Assembly: GCA_015069525.1 (NCBI GenBank)
Contig: SVIK01000067.1
Location: 1-7,849, forward strand
DNA: 7,849 nucleotides
Origin: Clostridiales bacterium
Lineage (GTDB): Bacteria > Bacillota > Clostridia > Christensenellales > Borkfalkiaceae
Direction of reading: 5' to 3'
Position 1 is the stretch's first letter; each line of letters begins with the position of its first letter. Positions 1 through 6,032 of the stretch are shown one piece after another. The notes beneath the pieces are model-generated. The model searched no databases, had not been told where the DNA came from, and was given only the letters and a program-made list of their open reading frames with translations. The position numbers were made by a program, and so were the translations under genes.

Positions 1-746
1 GTTTTTTGTTGAGTGGGGTGCATCCTACAAAGAAAGAACTCCCTAAACGGGAAGAACCGAAACAAATCACGCAACAAGCGGAAAGCCTTGCGCAAAAGGC
101 GGAAAAACCTACCGTAAAGGGGGGTAAAGAGATAAAAACCGTAAAAGCGCCACGCAAAGTGGAGCGTATGACGGTGAAAAAACCGACGCGCGCTTTAACG
201 GCGGACGAGAAATTACAAGAGGCGTTTTTGAAACGGCTTAGAAAGCTTGGCGGTGATTATTTTGAGTATTATTCGGTGTACCTACTTGAAAAATACTCCC
301 GTTTAAACGGCAGACGTTTGGAGATGCTGAAAATTACGGGAGGAGAACGGGACGGCGGTATCGACGGCGAAATCGAGCTGACGGATAGGCTTGGGTTTAG
401 AGAGACCATCTACATACAGGCGAAAAATTGGGACCCTGATAAAGGGGACGAACGTTTGTGGGTGGTAGGTGAAACGCTTTTACAACAATTTATCGGCGCG
501 TGCGTGTGTAGGCAGGCAAAGGACGGCAAACAGCATTGTCGAGGAATTTTTATCACTACGTCAAGATTTACGGCGGAAGCGAAAAAGATACTCGAAGACA
601 CGTCGGATAAGTTCGTCGGCTACGACGGAAACGATTTATACGAAACGGCGAAAGAATGCTCGTTCGGGCTTGTTAAAAAGAACGGCGAGTGGGCTTTGGA
701 CGAAGAACTTTTATCAGGTGAAAAAGCGTTTTTCAAGATGTATTAA
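1..746 (+). CDS. Mrr-like restriction endonuclease (5' end outside window)
   Basis: The frame is open from the left edge to a TAA at 744-746. No start codon with a ribosome binding site is visible (TTG at 6 and 9 and GTG at 18 lack one), so the gene probably begins upstream. Counting from the TTG at 6, residues 1-65 are rich in Lys, Pro and Gln and look like a flexible, possibly DNA-contacting tail. Residues about 80-215 match the Mrr catalytic domain of the PD-(D/E)XK fold: GGERDGGIDG at 112-121 carries the presumed metal-binding Asp (D120), QAK at 138-140 is the (E/Q)xK element with Lys140, and FITTSRFT at 182-189 is the conserved strand after it. Known Mrr enzymes cut DNA, often modified or foreign DNA, in the cytoplasm. 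No methyltransferase or specificity gene is visible downstream, which fits a solitary type IV-like nuclease, but the upstream side is unseen. The target is unknown. The family call is firm; the restriction role is inferred. Confidence 0.8.
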   Translation, partial: FLLSGVHPTKKELPKREEPKQITQQAESLAQKAEKPTVKGGKEIKTVKAPRKVERMTVKKPTRALTADEKLQEAFLKRLRKLGGDYFEYYSVYLLEKYSRLNGRRLEMLKITGGERDGGIDGEIELTDRLGFRETIYIQAKNWDPDKGDERLWVVGETLLQQFIGACVCRQAKDGKQHCRGIFITTSRFTAEAKKILEDTSDKFVGYDGNDLYETAKECSFGLVKKNGEWALDEELLSGEKAFFKMY

Positions 747-750
747 AACG

Positions 751-786
751 AAACGCAACCTTTCGGGGTTGCGTTTTCTTTTTATT
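751..786 (+). terminator. Intrinsic terminator after the Mrr-like gene
   Basis: A perfect 10-bp stem (751-760 AAACGCAACC with 767-776 GGTTGCGTTT) closes a 6-nt loop. A T-rich tract (TTTCTTTTTATTT) follows. It starts 4 bases after the stop codon, so it separates the nuclease gene from ppdK. Confidence 0.9.
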
Positions 787-840
787 TATAAAAAAATGCG
801 CGATTTTCAAAAAAATTGTAAAAAACGCCACTTGAAAGAG

Positions 841-869
841 TTGATATTTTTCAAAAATTATATTACAAT
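841..869 (+). promoter_or_regulatory. Sigma-A-type promoter of ppdK
   Basis: TTGATA (841-846) and TACAAT (864-869) are separated by exactly 17 bases, each with five of six consensus matches. Transcription should start near 876, giving a leader of about 95 nt before the ppdK start. A TTGAAA-N11-TTTCAA inverted repeat (832-854) overlaps the -35 box and could be an operator, although it may be chance in AT-rich DNA. Confidence 0.8.
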
Positions 870-888
870 GATGTATGGTGGAAAAAGG

Positions 889-928
889 CGGGTTCCCTTT
901 TAGGGAAGAAAATAGCGCTTTTCACCCT
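889..928 (+). promoter_or_regulatory. Possible folded element in the ppdK leader
   Basis: Three short stems fit together without overlap: GGGT 890-893 with ACCC 924-927, TCCCT 894-898 with AGGGA 902-906, and GAAAA 908-912 with TTTTC 919-923. Together they would form a compact three-way junction. AGGG at 902-905 could instead pair with CCCT at 925-928, so alternative folds exist. The ribosome binding site (954-958) lies downstream and is not in the stems. I recognise no riboswitch class, and stems this short can arise by chance. Confidence 0.25.
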
Positions 929-970
929 GAAAAAGGATAAAAAATAACATTTTGGAGGAAATATATCACT

Positions 971-3616
971 ATGGCAAAAAAATATTGCTATCTCTTCACC
1001 GAAGGCAACGCAAAGATGCGCGAAATCCTCGGCGGTAAAGGCGCGAACCTTGCGGAAATGACCAACATCGGTCTTCCCGTACCCCAAGGCTTCACGATTT
1101 CTACGGAAGCTTGCACGCAATACTATGAAGACGGCAGACAAATCAACCCTTCTATTCAAGCGGAAATTATGGAATATATCGAAAAGATGGAAAACATCTG
1201 CGGTATGAAGTTCGGCGACAAGGAAAACCCCTTGCTCGTATCCGTACGTTCTGGTGCACGTGCTTCCATGCCCGGCATGATGGACACCATTTTGAACCTT
1301 GGTTTGAACGAAGAAGTAGTTAATACGCTCGCTGCAAAATCGGGCAACCCCCGTTGGGCTTGGGACTGCTATCGTCGCTTTATCCAAATGTTCTCCGACG
1401 TCGTTATGGAAGTAGGTAAAAAATACTTCGAAAAACTTATCGACGAAATGAAGGAAAGAAAGGGTGTCACGCAAGACGTTGAACTTGACGCGAACGATTT
1501 GAAAGACCTTGCTAACCAATTTAAGGCAGAATATAAAAAGCAACTCGGCAAAGATTTCCCTACCGACCCGAAGGAACAACTTTTCGAAGCGGTAAAAGCC
1601 GTATTCCGTTCTTGGGACAACCCTCGTGCGAACATCTATCGTATGGACCACGATATCCCTTACAGCTGGGGTACCGCAGTTAACGTACAAATGATGGCGT
1701 TCGGTAATATGGGTGAAACGTCTGGTACGGGCGTTGCGTTCACGCGTGACCCTGCTACGGGCGAAAAGGGACTTATGGGCGAATTCTTGACGAACGCGCA
1801 AGGCGAAGACGTCGTTGCAGGTGTTCGTACGCCGATGCCTATTGCACAAATGAAAGAAGTTTTCCCCGAAGTGTATGAACAATTCTTGAAAGTTTGCAAC
1901 ATCCTTGAAAATCACTACCGTGATATGCAAGATATGGAATTCACCATTCAAGATAGAAAGCTTTACATGCTTCAAACTCGTAATGGTAAGAGAACGGCTG
2001 CCGCTGCTATCAAAATTGCTTGCGATTTGATTGACGAGGGTATGATTACCGAACAAGAAGCAGTTATGCAAATCGACGCAAAGAGCCTCGACATGCTTCT
2101 TCACCCTCAATTCGACGCAAAGGCACTTAAAGACGCTGACAAGAACAACGTTGTTGGTAAAGGTCTTGCCGCTTCCCCCGGTGCTGCCGCTGGTAAAATC
2201 GTGTTCACGGCAGAAGACGCCGTTATCGAAGGCAAGAAGGGTGAAAACGTTATCCTCGTTCGTTTGGAAACGTCCCCCGAAGATATTGAAGGTATGAAAT
2301 ATGCAAAGGGTATCCTTACCGTTCGTGGCGGTATGACCTCCCACGCGGCGGTTGTTGCTCGTGGTATGGGTACGTGCTGTGTATCCGGCTGTGGCGATAT
2401 CAAAATGCACGAAGAAGAAAAATACTTCGAACTCGCTGGGAAAATCTTCCGCGAAGGCGACGAACTTTCCCTCGACGGTTCGACGGGTAATATCTACGAC
2501 GGACTTATCAAGACTGTTCCCGCTGACCCCAACTCCGGCTACTTTGGCCGTATCATGGAACTTGCGGACAAGTTCAAAGCGCTCGGTATTAGAACGAACG
2601 CAGATACGCCTTCCGACGCACAACAAGCAGTTGCGTTCGGTGCGCAAGGTATCGGTCTTTGCCGTACGGAACACATGTTCTTCGACCCTGCAAGAATCGG
2701 CGCGTTCCGCGAAATGATTTGCTCGGATACCGTAGAAGAAAGAGAAGCTGCACTTGCTAAGATTGAACCTATGCAACAAGCAGACTTCGAAGGCTTGTTC
2801 GAAGCGCTTGGCGGATATCCCGTGACCATCCGTTTCCTCGACCCTCCTCTTCACGAATTCGTTCCTACGGCAGAAGAAGACATCGCTGCGCTTGCAAAAA
2901 CGCAAGGCAAGAGCGTTGCACAAATCAAGGAGATTATCGCTGGTCTTCACGAATTCAACCCCATGATGGGTCACCGTGGTTGCCGTTTGTCCGTCACCTA
3001 TCCTGAAATTGCAGTAATGCAAACGAAGGCGGTTATTAAGGCTGCTATCAACGTAATTAAGAAGCACCCCGATTGGAAGCTTATCCCTGAAATCATGATT
3101 CCTTTGACGGGCGAAACGAAAGAATTGAAGTTCGTTAAAGACATCGTTGTGAAGACGGCTGACGCGGTTATCGCGGAAAGTGGCGTTGCGCTTACCTACG
3201 AAGTAGGTACGATGATTGAAATTCCCCGTGCATGCTTGACGGCGGAAGACATCGCAAAAGAAGCGGAATTCTTCTGTTTCGGTACGAACGACTTGACGCA
3301 AATGGCGTTTGGTTTCTCCCGTGACGACGCTGGTAAATTCTTGCCTGCATACTATGCAAACAAGATTTACGAATCCGACCCGTTTGCAAGACTTGACACG
3401 ACGGGTGTTGGTAAGCTTATGAAGATGGCGGTTGACGGCGGTAAAGCAGTTCGTCCCAATATGCACCTTGGTATCTGTGGCGAACACGGTGGCGACCCTT
3501 CGTCTATCGAATTCTGTCACGAAATCGGTTTGAGCTACGTTTCCTGCTCGCCGTACCGTGTGCCCATCGCACGCCTTGCAGCTGCACAAGCGAACATTAA
3601 AAATCCCCGCAACTAA
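971..3616 (+). CDS. ppdK: Pyruvate, phosphate dikinase
   Basis: PPDK interconverts ATP + Pi + pyruvate and AMP + PPi + phosphoenolpyruvate in the cytoplasm. In anaerobic Firmicutes it can serve PPi-linked glycolysis or make PEP. The 881 residues match the family's usual length of about 875. Domains in order: an N-terminal ATP-grasp domain (about 1-345) with GGKGANLAEM at 21-30, SVRSGA around Arg93, and D321, E323, Q335 and R337 near the nucleotide site; the swivelling phosphohistidine domain (about 390-515) with catalytic His458 in GGMTSHAAVVARG; and the C-terminal PEP/pyruvate TIM barrel (about 530-875) with RTEHMF, IRFLDPPLHEFVP, GTNDLTQMAFG and catalytic Cys836 in GICGEHGGDPSS. Thr456, two residues before the His, is the position phosphorylated by the regulatory protein in plants and some bacteria; no such regulator lies in this window. 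GGAGG at 954-958 supports the ATG at 971, with a 12-nt spacer that is on the long side. The codon use (no TTA, CTA or TCA) suggests high expression. It appears to be transcribed alone. Confidence 0.98.
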   Translation: MAKKYCYLFTEGNAKMREILGGKGANLAEMTNIGLPVPQGFTISTEACTQYYEDGRQINPSIQAEIMEYIEKMENICGMKFGDKENPLLVSVRSGARASMPGMMDTILNLGLNEEVVNTLAAKSGNPRWAWDCYRRFIQMFSDVVMEVGKKYFEKLIDEMKERKGVTQDVELDANDLKDLANQFKAEYKKQLGKDFPTDPKEQLFEAVKAVFRSWDNPRANIYRMDHDIPYSWGTAVNVQMMAFGNMGETSGTGVAFTRDPATGEKGLMGEFLTNAQGEDVVAGVRTPMPIAQMKEVFPEVYEQFLKVCNILENHYRDMQDMEFTIQDRKLYMLQTRNGKRTAAAAIKIACDLIDEGMITEQEAVMQIDAKSLDMLLHPQFDAKALKDADKNNVVGKGLAASPGAAAGKIVFTAEDAVIEGKKGENVILVRLETSPEDIEGMKYAKGILTVRGGMTSHAAVVARGMGTCCVSGCGDIKMHEEEKYFELAGKIFREGDELSLDGSTGNIYDGLIKTVPADPNSGYFGRIMELADKFKALGIRTNADTPSDAQQAVAFGAQGIGLCRTEHMFFDPARIGAFREMICSDTVEEREAALAKIEPMQQADFEGLFEALGGYPVTIRFLDPPLHEFVPTAEEDIAALAKTQGKSVAQIKEIIAGLHEFNPMMGHRGCRLSVTYPEIAVMQTKAVIKAAINVIKKHPDWKLIPEIMIPLTGETKELKFVKDIVVKTADAVIAESGVALTYEVGTMIEIPRACLTAEDIAKEAEFFCFGTNDLTQMAFGFSRDDAGKFLPAYYANKIYESDPFARLDTTGVGKLMKMAVDGGKAVRPNMHLGICGEHGGDPSSIEFCHEIGLSYVSCSPYRVPIARLAAAQANIKNPRN

Positions 3617-3637
3617 TAATCGGTTGGGATAAAGACG

Positions 3638-3670
3638 AAAACGGCTTGTTTCGACAAGCCGTTTTTATTT
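3638..3670 (+). terminator. Intrinsic terminator after ppdK
   Basis: A perfect 12-bp stem (3638-3649 AAAACGGCTTGT with 3654-3665 ACAAGCCGTTTT) closes a TTCG loop. The T run TTTTTATTT follows. This is a strong rho-independent terminator 21 bases after the ppdK stop. Confidence 0.95.
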
Positions 3671-3715
3671 GCATGATTGACAAATATTGTAAGATGTGAT
3701 ATAGTAATTGCAAAT
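3667..3715. repeat. Short inverted repeat bracketing a promoter
   Basis: ATTTGCA at 3667-3673 and its reverse complement TGCAAAT at 3709-3715 flank the -35 and -10 boxes of the next gene almost exactly. It could be a two-site operator. At 7 bp with a 35-base spacer in AT-rich DNA, it could also be chance. Confidence 0.25.
3677..3705 (+). promoter_or_regulatory. Sigma-A-type promoter of the phage-type gene
   Basis: TTGACA (3677-3682, perfect consensus) and TATAGT (3700-3705) are separated by 17 bases. A TG one base before the -10 box (3697-3698) makes it an extended -10. The predicted start near 3712 gives a leader of about 45 nt to the ATG at 3757. It leaves almost no leader for the earlier ATG at 3721, which supports the downstream start. 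It looks like a strong constitutive promoter. Confidence 0.85.
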
Positions 3716-3756
3716 GGATTATGATAAACTTAAACTATGCAAAGGAAGGTATATCG

Positions 3757-4869
3757 ATGGATAAAATGGTAAATCTTATTTCTCCTTTTCTTCAAACGGA
3801 CTTGGTTATAAAAACGCAACAAACCCCAGGTGTTGTGTTGTTTGAAAATTACGAGCAACTTAAATCGAGCATTCAACAAGGAGTCGCCTATTATAGGGAT
3901 TTTACGTATACGCTTGATACCTATCAAACGGCTTTAAATCATCGTAGGGAATTGAAGTACGTAAAAAACGTTCTGGAAAAAACCAAGCGGGAAATTGTAA
4001 AAAGCTATAATGAGCCACTTGCAATGGTGGAAAAAAGAATTGAAGAGTTGATTAACATGGTAAAGGTTCCCTTTAAGAAGGTGGATACGTTTATCAAAGA
4101 AAACGAGAGAAATGCAAAAAAATACGAAATATATATCTATGCGGAAAACCTTGCAAAAATAAACGGTTTGTGCAATCATACGGAGCACGTAATTAGAAGC
4201 TCGGCTTTCTTTGATTCCAAGTGGCTTAACGCTTCTAGGTCTGGGGCGAGATGGAGGAAAGAGGTTTTAATAAAAATCAAAAAAGCAGTTCAGGATATAA
4301 GCTATATTGAAAGTTTGCAAAGTGATAAAACGGATAGCATATTGGCATATTATTATCAAACGTTGTCAATGGAGAAAGTAGAAGCGTTTATTGCTTCGTT
4401 GGAAAAAATTGCTAAACCGAAGGACGTGGAAGAGCAGGAGGAAGAGGAGCAAGAGCAAGCTTTTATAGAACAAGAGGAGGATTTGCAGGAAGAAATAATT
4501 GCGGATAATTCCACGGAAAAGGTTGAAGGTTGCGAATTAAAAGATTGTGAGGTGTTGCAATACGTAGCGGATTCCATCAATCCGTATACGGGAGAAATGA
4601 TTACGGGGATTGATTCGGCTTTGAGAATGAAACTACAAGAAATTGCCGTTGAAATGGAAGAATTAAAGGCTACTATTTTGGTGCGCGCTAAAAGTAATGG
4701 ACACGGCAATGGTAAGACAATGATTGGACAAAAATGGACGGAGGAAGAAGAAAAGGAATTGGTTGAAGAATATAAACAAGGCCTTACCATTAGGAATATT
4801 GCACAAATACATCAAAGAAAAGAGGGGGGAATACAAGCAAGGTTGAAAAAATTGGGTTTGATTGAATAA
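3757..4869 (+). CDS. Phage-type DUF1351-like protein with C-terminal HTH-like module
   Basis: I start this 370-residue protein at ATG 3757 because AAAGGAAGG (3741-3749) lies 7 bases upstream; the in-frame ATG at 3721 has no binding site. Residues about 1-220 resemble DUF1351, a phage protein family of unknown role: a long charged coiled-coil-like helix region containing KSYNEPLAMVEKRIEELI, then FFDSKWLNAS, typical of the family. Residues 225-248 are a Glu/Gln-rich linker. NPYTGE (275-280) and a final segment starting at Trp327 (WTEEEEKELVEEYKQG, then IRNIAQIHQRKEGGIQARL) form a small helix-turn-helix or SANT-like module that I recall at the C-termini of various clostridial and phage proteins, probably nucleic-acid binding. 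There is no signal peptide or membrane segment. The gene is clearly more AT-rich than its neighbours and uses TTA, ATA and AGG, which suggests transfer from a phage or other mobile element. No other phage genes are visible. The function is unknown; the DUF1351 match is from memory. Confidence 0.7.
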   Translation: MDKMVNLISPFLQTDLVIKTQQTPGVVLFENYEQLKSSIQQGVAYYRDFTYTLDTYQTALNHRRELKYVKNVLEKTKREIVKSYNEPLAMVEKRIEELINMVKVPFKKVDTFIKENERNAKKYEIYIYAENLAKINGLCNHTEHVIRSSAFFDSKWLNASRSGARWRKEVLIKIKKAVQDISYIESLQSDKTDSILAYYYQTLSMEKVEAFIASLEKIAKPKDVEEQEEEEQEQAFIEQEEDLQEEIIADNSTEKVEGCELKDCEVLQYVADSINPYTGEMITGIDSALRMKLQEIAVEMEELKATILVRAKSNGHGNGKTMIGQKWTEEEEKELVEEYKQGLTIRNIAQIHQRKEGGIQARLKKLGLIE

Positions 4870-4926
4870 TCGTTTTGCACGAAAGTTATGTATTAAATCG
4901 AGTAGTGAAAGGGGTTTTGTGATAAC

Positions 4927-4957
4927 GTCATGAAAAAATATGACAATTTTTGTTTTT
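4927..4957 (+). terminator. Weak candidate terminator after the phage-type gene
   Basis: A 5-bp stem (GTCAT 4927-4931 with ATGAC 4940-4944) with an 8-nt A-rich loop is followed by AATTTTTGTTTTT. The stem is short and has little GC, so termination here would be inefficient. Nothing better is visible between the stop at 4869 and the next promoter at 4961. Confidence 0.3.
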
Positions 4958-4960
4958 CCC

Positions 4961-4989
4961 TTGACAAAACGATAAATTAGGTTTACAAT
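4961..4989 (+). promoter_or_regulatory. Sigma-A-type promoter of the DegV gene
   Basis: TTGACA (4961-4966, perfect) and TACAAT (4984-4989, five of six) are separated by exactly 17 bases. Transcription should start near 4996, leaving a leader of only about 26 nt with the AGGAG binding site. There is no room for a leader regulator, so any control would be at the promoter. Confidence 0.88.
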
Positions 4990-5021
4990 AGAAATAGAAA
5001 CTGTTTTACAGGAGAAAAATT

Positions 5022-5921
5022 ATGAAAAAATTTGCTATTTATACTGACTCTTGCTCTGACTTAACGAAAGCGGAACGCGAAAAATACGATATTCAATATA
5101 TGAAGATGTATCTCGTTACCGACGGCGAAACGAGCTATGCGGATTTGGACTGGACGGAAGAAGAAGTGGAAGCGTTCTATCAAAAAGTACGTGAGGGCGC
5201 ACGCATTAAAACGGCACAAATCCCTTGGAACGAATATGAGGAAGCCTTTGAAAAGGAAATTTTGGCGGGCAACGACGTATTGTCTATTTCTTGTTCCGCT
5301 GCGCTCTCCGCGTCCGTCTTCGCAAGTATGAAGGCGCGCGATGCCTTGCTTGAAAAATATCCCGACGCAAAAATCATTTGTATCGACAGCCTTACGGCGG
5401 CGCGTACGCTCGGCTTGATTGCTATTACGGCGGCACAATTGCGCGCGGAAGGCAAAACGATTGAAGAAGTGGCGGAGTGGGTTGAAGAACATAAATTGGA
5501 AGCAAACCAAGAAGCTACCCCCGAAAAATTGACGTATATGAAAGCGGCTGGCAGAGTAAGCGCGGCGAGCGCGTTTTTTGGCGGGCTCTTGAATATCAAA
5601 CCGATTATTATTTCCGACGTAAAGGGGAGAAACTTTGCGGTAGAAAAGGTAAAGGGCAGACGTGCTTCCTTGGTGCGTATTGCAGAACGCTTGGCAGAAC
5701 GTTACGAAGACGTACCCTATCAAAACGTTTGTATCACGCACGCAGTTGCGCCCGACGACGCGGAAATTTTAAGACAAGAAATCGTTGCGCGAATCCCTGC
5801 GTTGGAAGGGAAGATTACGGTGACGTGGATGGGACCGATTATCGGTGCAACCTGTGGGCCTGGCATTGTTTCCGCGTTCTTCTACGGTAAGAAAGTGACG
5901 GAAGGCGCTGACGAAGAATAA
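5022..5921 (+). CDS. DegV family protein (FakB-like fatty-acid-binding protein)
   Basis: DegV/FakB proteins hold a fatty acid in a buried pocket and, with the kinase FakA, present it for phosphorylation to acyl-phosphate that feeds phospholipid synthesis. The 299 residues fit the usual 280-300. Visible landmarks: TDSCSDL at 8-14 (the opening strand and loop), KTAQIP with Thr64 (the family's K-T-S-Q element), ISCSAALSAS at 89-98 (family form iSSgLSGT), GRVS at 177-180 followed by GLLNIKPII at 188-196, and GPIIGATCGPG at 271-281. In the last motif the His of the classic G-T-H-x-G-P-G form is Thr277, with Cys next to it, and the Ser/Gly pattern at 89-98 is also divergent, so the head-group contacts may differ from those of staphylococcal FakB. 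AGGAG at 5010-5014, 7 bases upstream, supports the start. No FakA gene is in view. The family call is firm; the bound ligand is not known. Confidence 0.93.
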   Translation: MKKFAIYTDSCSDLTKAEREKYDIQYMKMYLVTDGETSYADLDWTEEEVEAFYQKVREGARIKTAQIPWNEYEEAFEKEILAGNDVLSISCSAALSASVFASMKARDALLEKYPDAKIICIDSLTAARTLGLIAITAAQLRAEGKTIEEVAEWVEEHKLEANQEATPEKLTYMKAAGRVSAASAFFGGLLNIKPIIISDVKGRNFAVEKVKGRRASLVRIAERLAERYEDVPYQNVCITHAVAPDDAEILRQEIVARIPALEGKITVTWMGPIIGATCGPGIVSAFFYGKKVTEGADEE

Positions 5922-5935
5922 TTCTTAAAAATAAT

Positions 5936-5962
5936 AAAAAACCGCCATAAAGGCGGTTTTTT
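5936..5962 (+). terminator. Intrinsic terminator after the DegV gene
   Basis: AAAAAACCGCC-type arm (core CCGCC 5942-5946) pairs with GGCGG 5952-5956 plus the following T run, around a 5-nt ATAAA loop. The A tract before and the six Ts after make it a potentially bidirectional rho-independent terminator. Confidence 0.92.
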
Positions 5963-5973
5963 CTCGTATTTGC

Positions 5974-6007
5974 TTGCGTTTTGCAAAAAAATGCGTATAA
6001 TTATAAT
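5974..6007 (+). promoter_or_regulatory. Promoter of the aminotransferase gene with tandem -10 boxes
   Basis: A perfect TATAAT (5996-6001) is immediately followed by a second TATAAT (6002-6007). The best -35 for the first is TTGCGT (5974-5979) with a 16-base spacer, a moderate match. The promoter begins only 11 bases after the DegV terminator. Which -10 is used cannot be told from sequence. Confidence 0.65.
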
Positions 6008-6032
6008 AAAGATAAAAAACGAGGGAAACGAT

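Noticed and set aside
868..903. Eleven-codon open frame (MMYGGKRRVPF) before ppdK, a possible leader peptide
   Set aside because: Its ATG lies inside or just after the -10 box and upstream of the predicted transcription start, and it has no ribosome binding site.
469..903. 144-residue + strand frame overlapping the nuclease gene
   Set aside because: It lies out of frame in the Mrr-like gene, runs through the terminator and promoter, and has a Lys/Arg-rich sequence with no domain.
863..3589. 908-residue open frame on the - strand opposite ppdK
   Set aside because: It is codon-aligned with ppdK and exists only because ppdK avoids TTA, CTA and TCA. The translation is rich in Arg, Phe, His and Val with no recognisable motif, and its start is a TTG with no clear binding site.
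3721..3756. Upstream ATG as the start of the phage-type gene
   Set aside because: It lies about 9 bases after the predicted transcription start with no binding site, while ATG 3757 has AAAGGAAGG at ideal spacing.
4356..4790. 144-residue Ser/Cys-rich frame on the - strand opposite the phage-type gene
   Set aside because: The Ser runs are the complement of the Glu/Gln-rich linker codons; there is no start signal or recognisable motif.
5061..5741. 226-residue open frame on the - strand opposite the DegV gene
   Set aside because: It is also codon-aligned with the sense gene, has the same Arg/Phe-rich antisense composition and ends where DegV uses a TTA codon.
5970..6032. N-terminal extension of the aminotransferase from the TTG at 5970
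   Set aside because: The extension runs through the promoter and lacks a binding site; its translation (KKMRIIIIKIK) is typical of AT-rich noncoding DNA.
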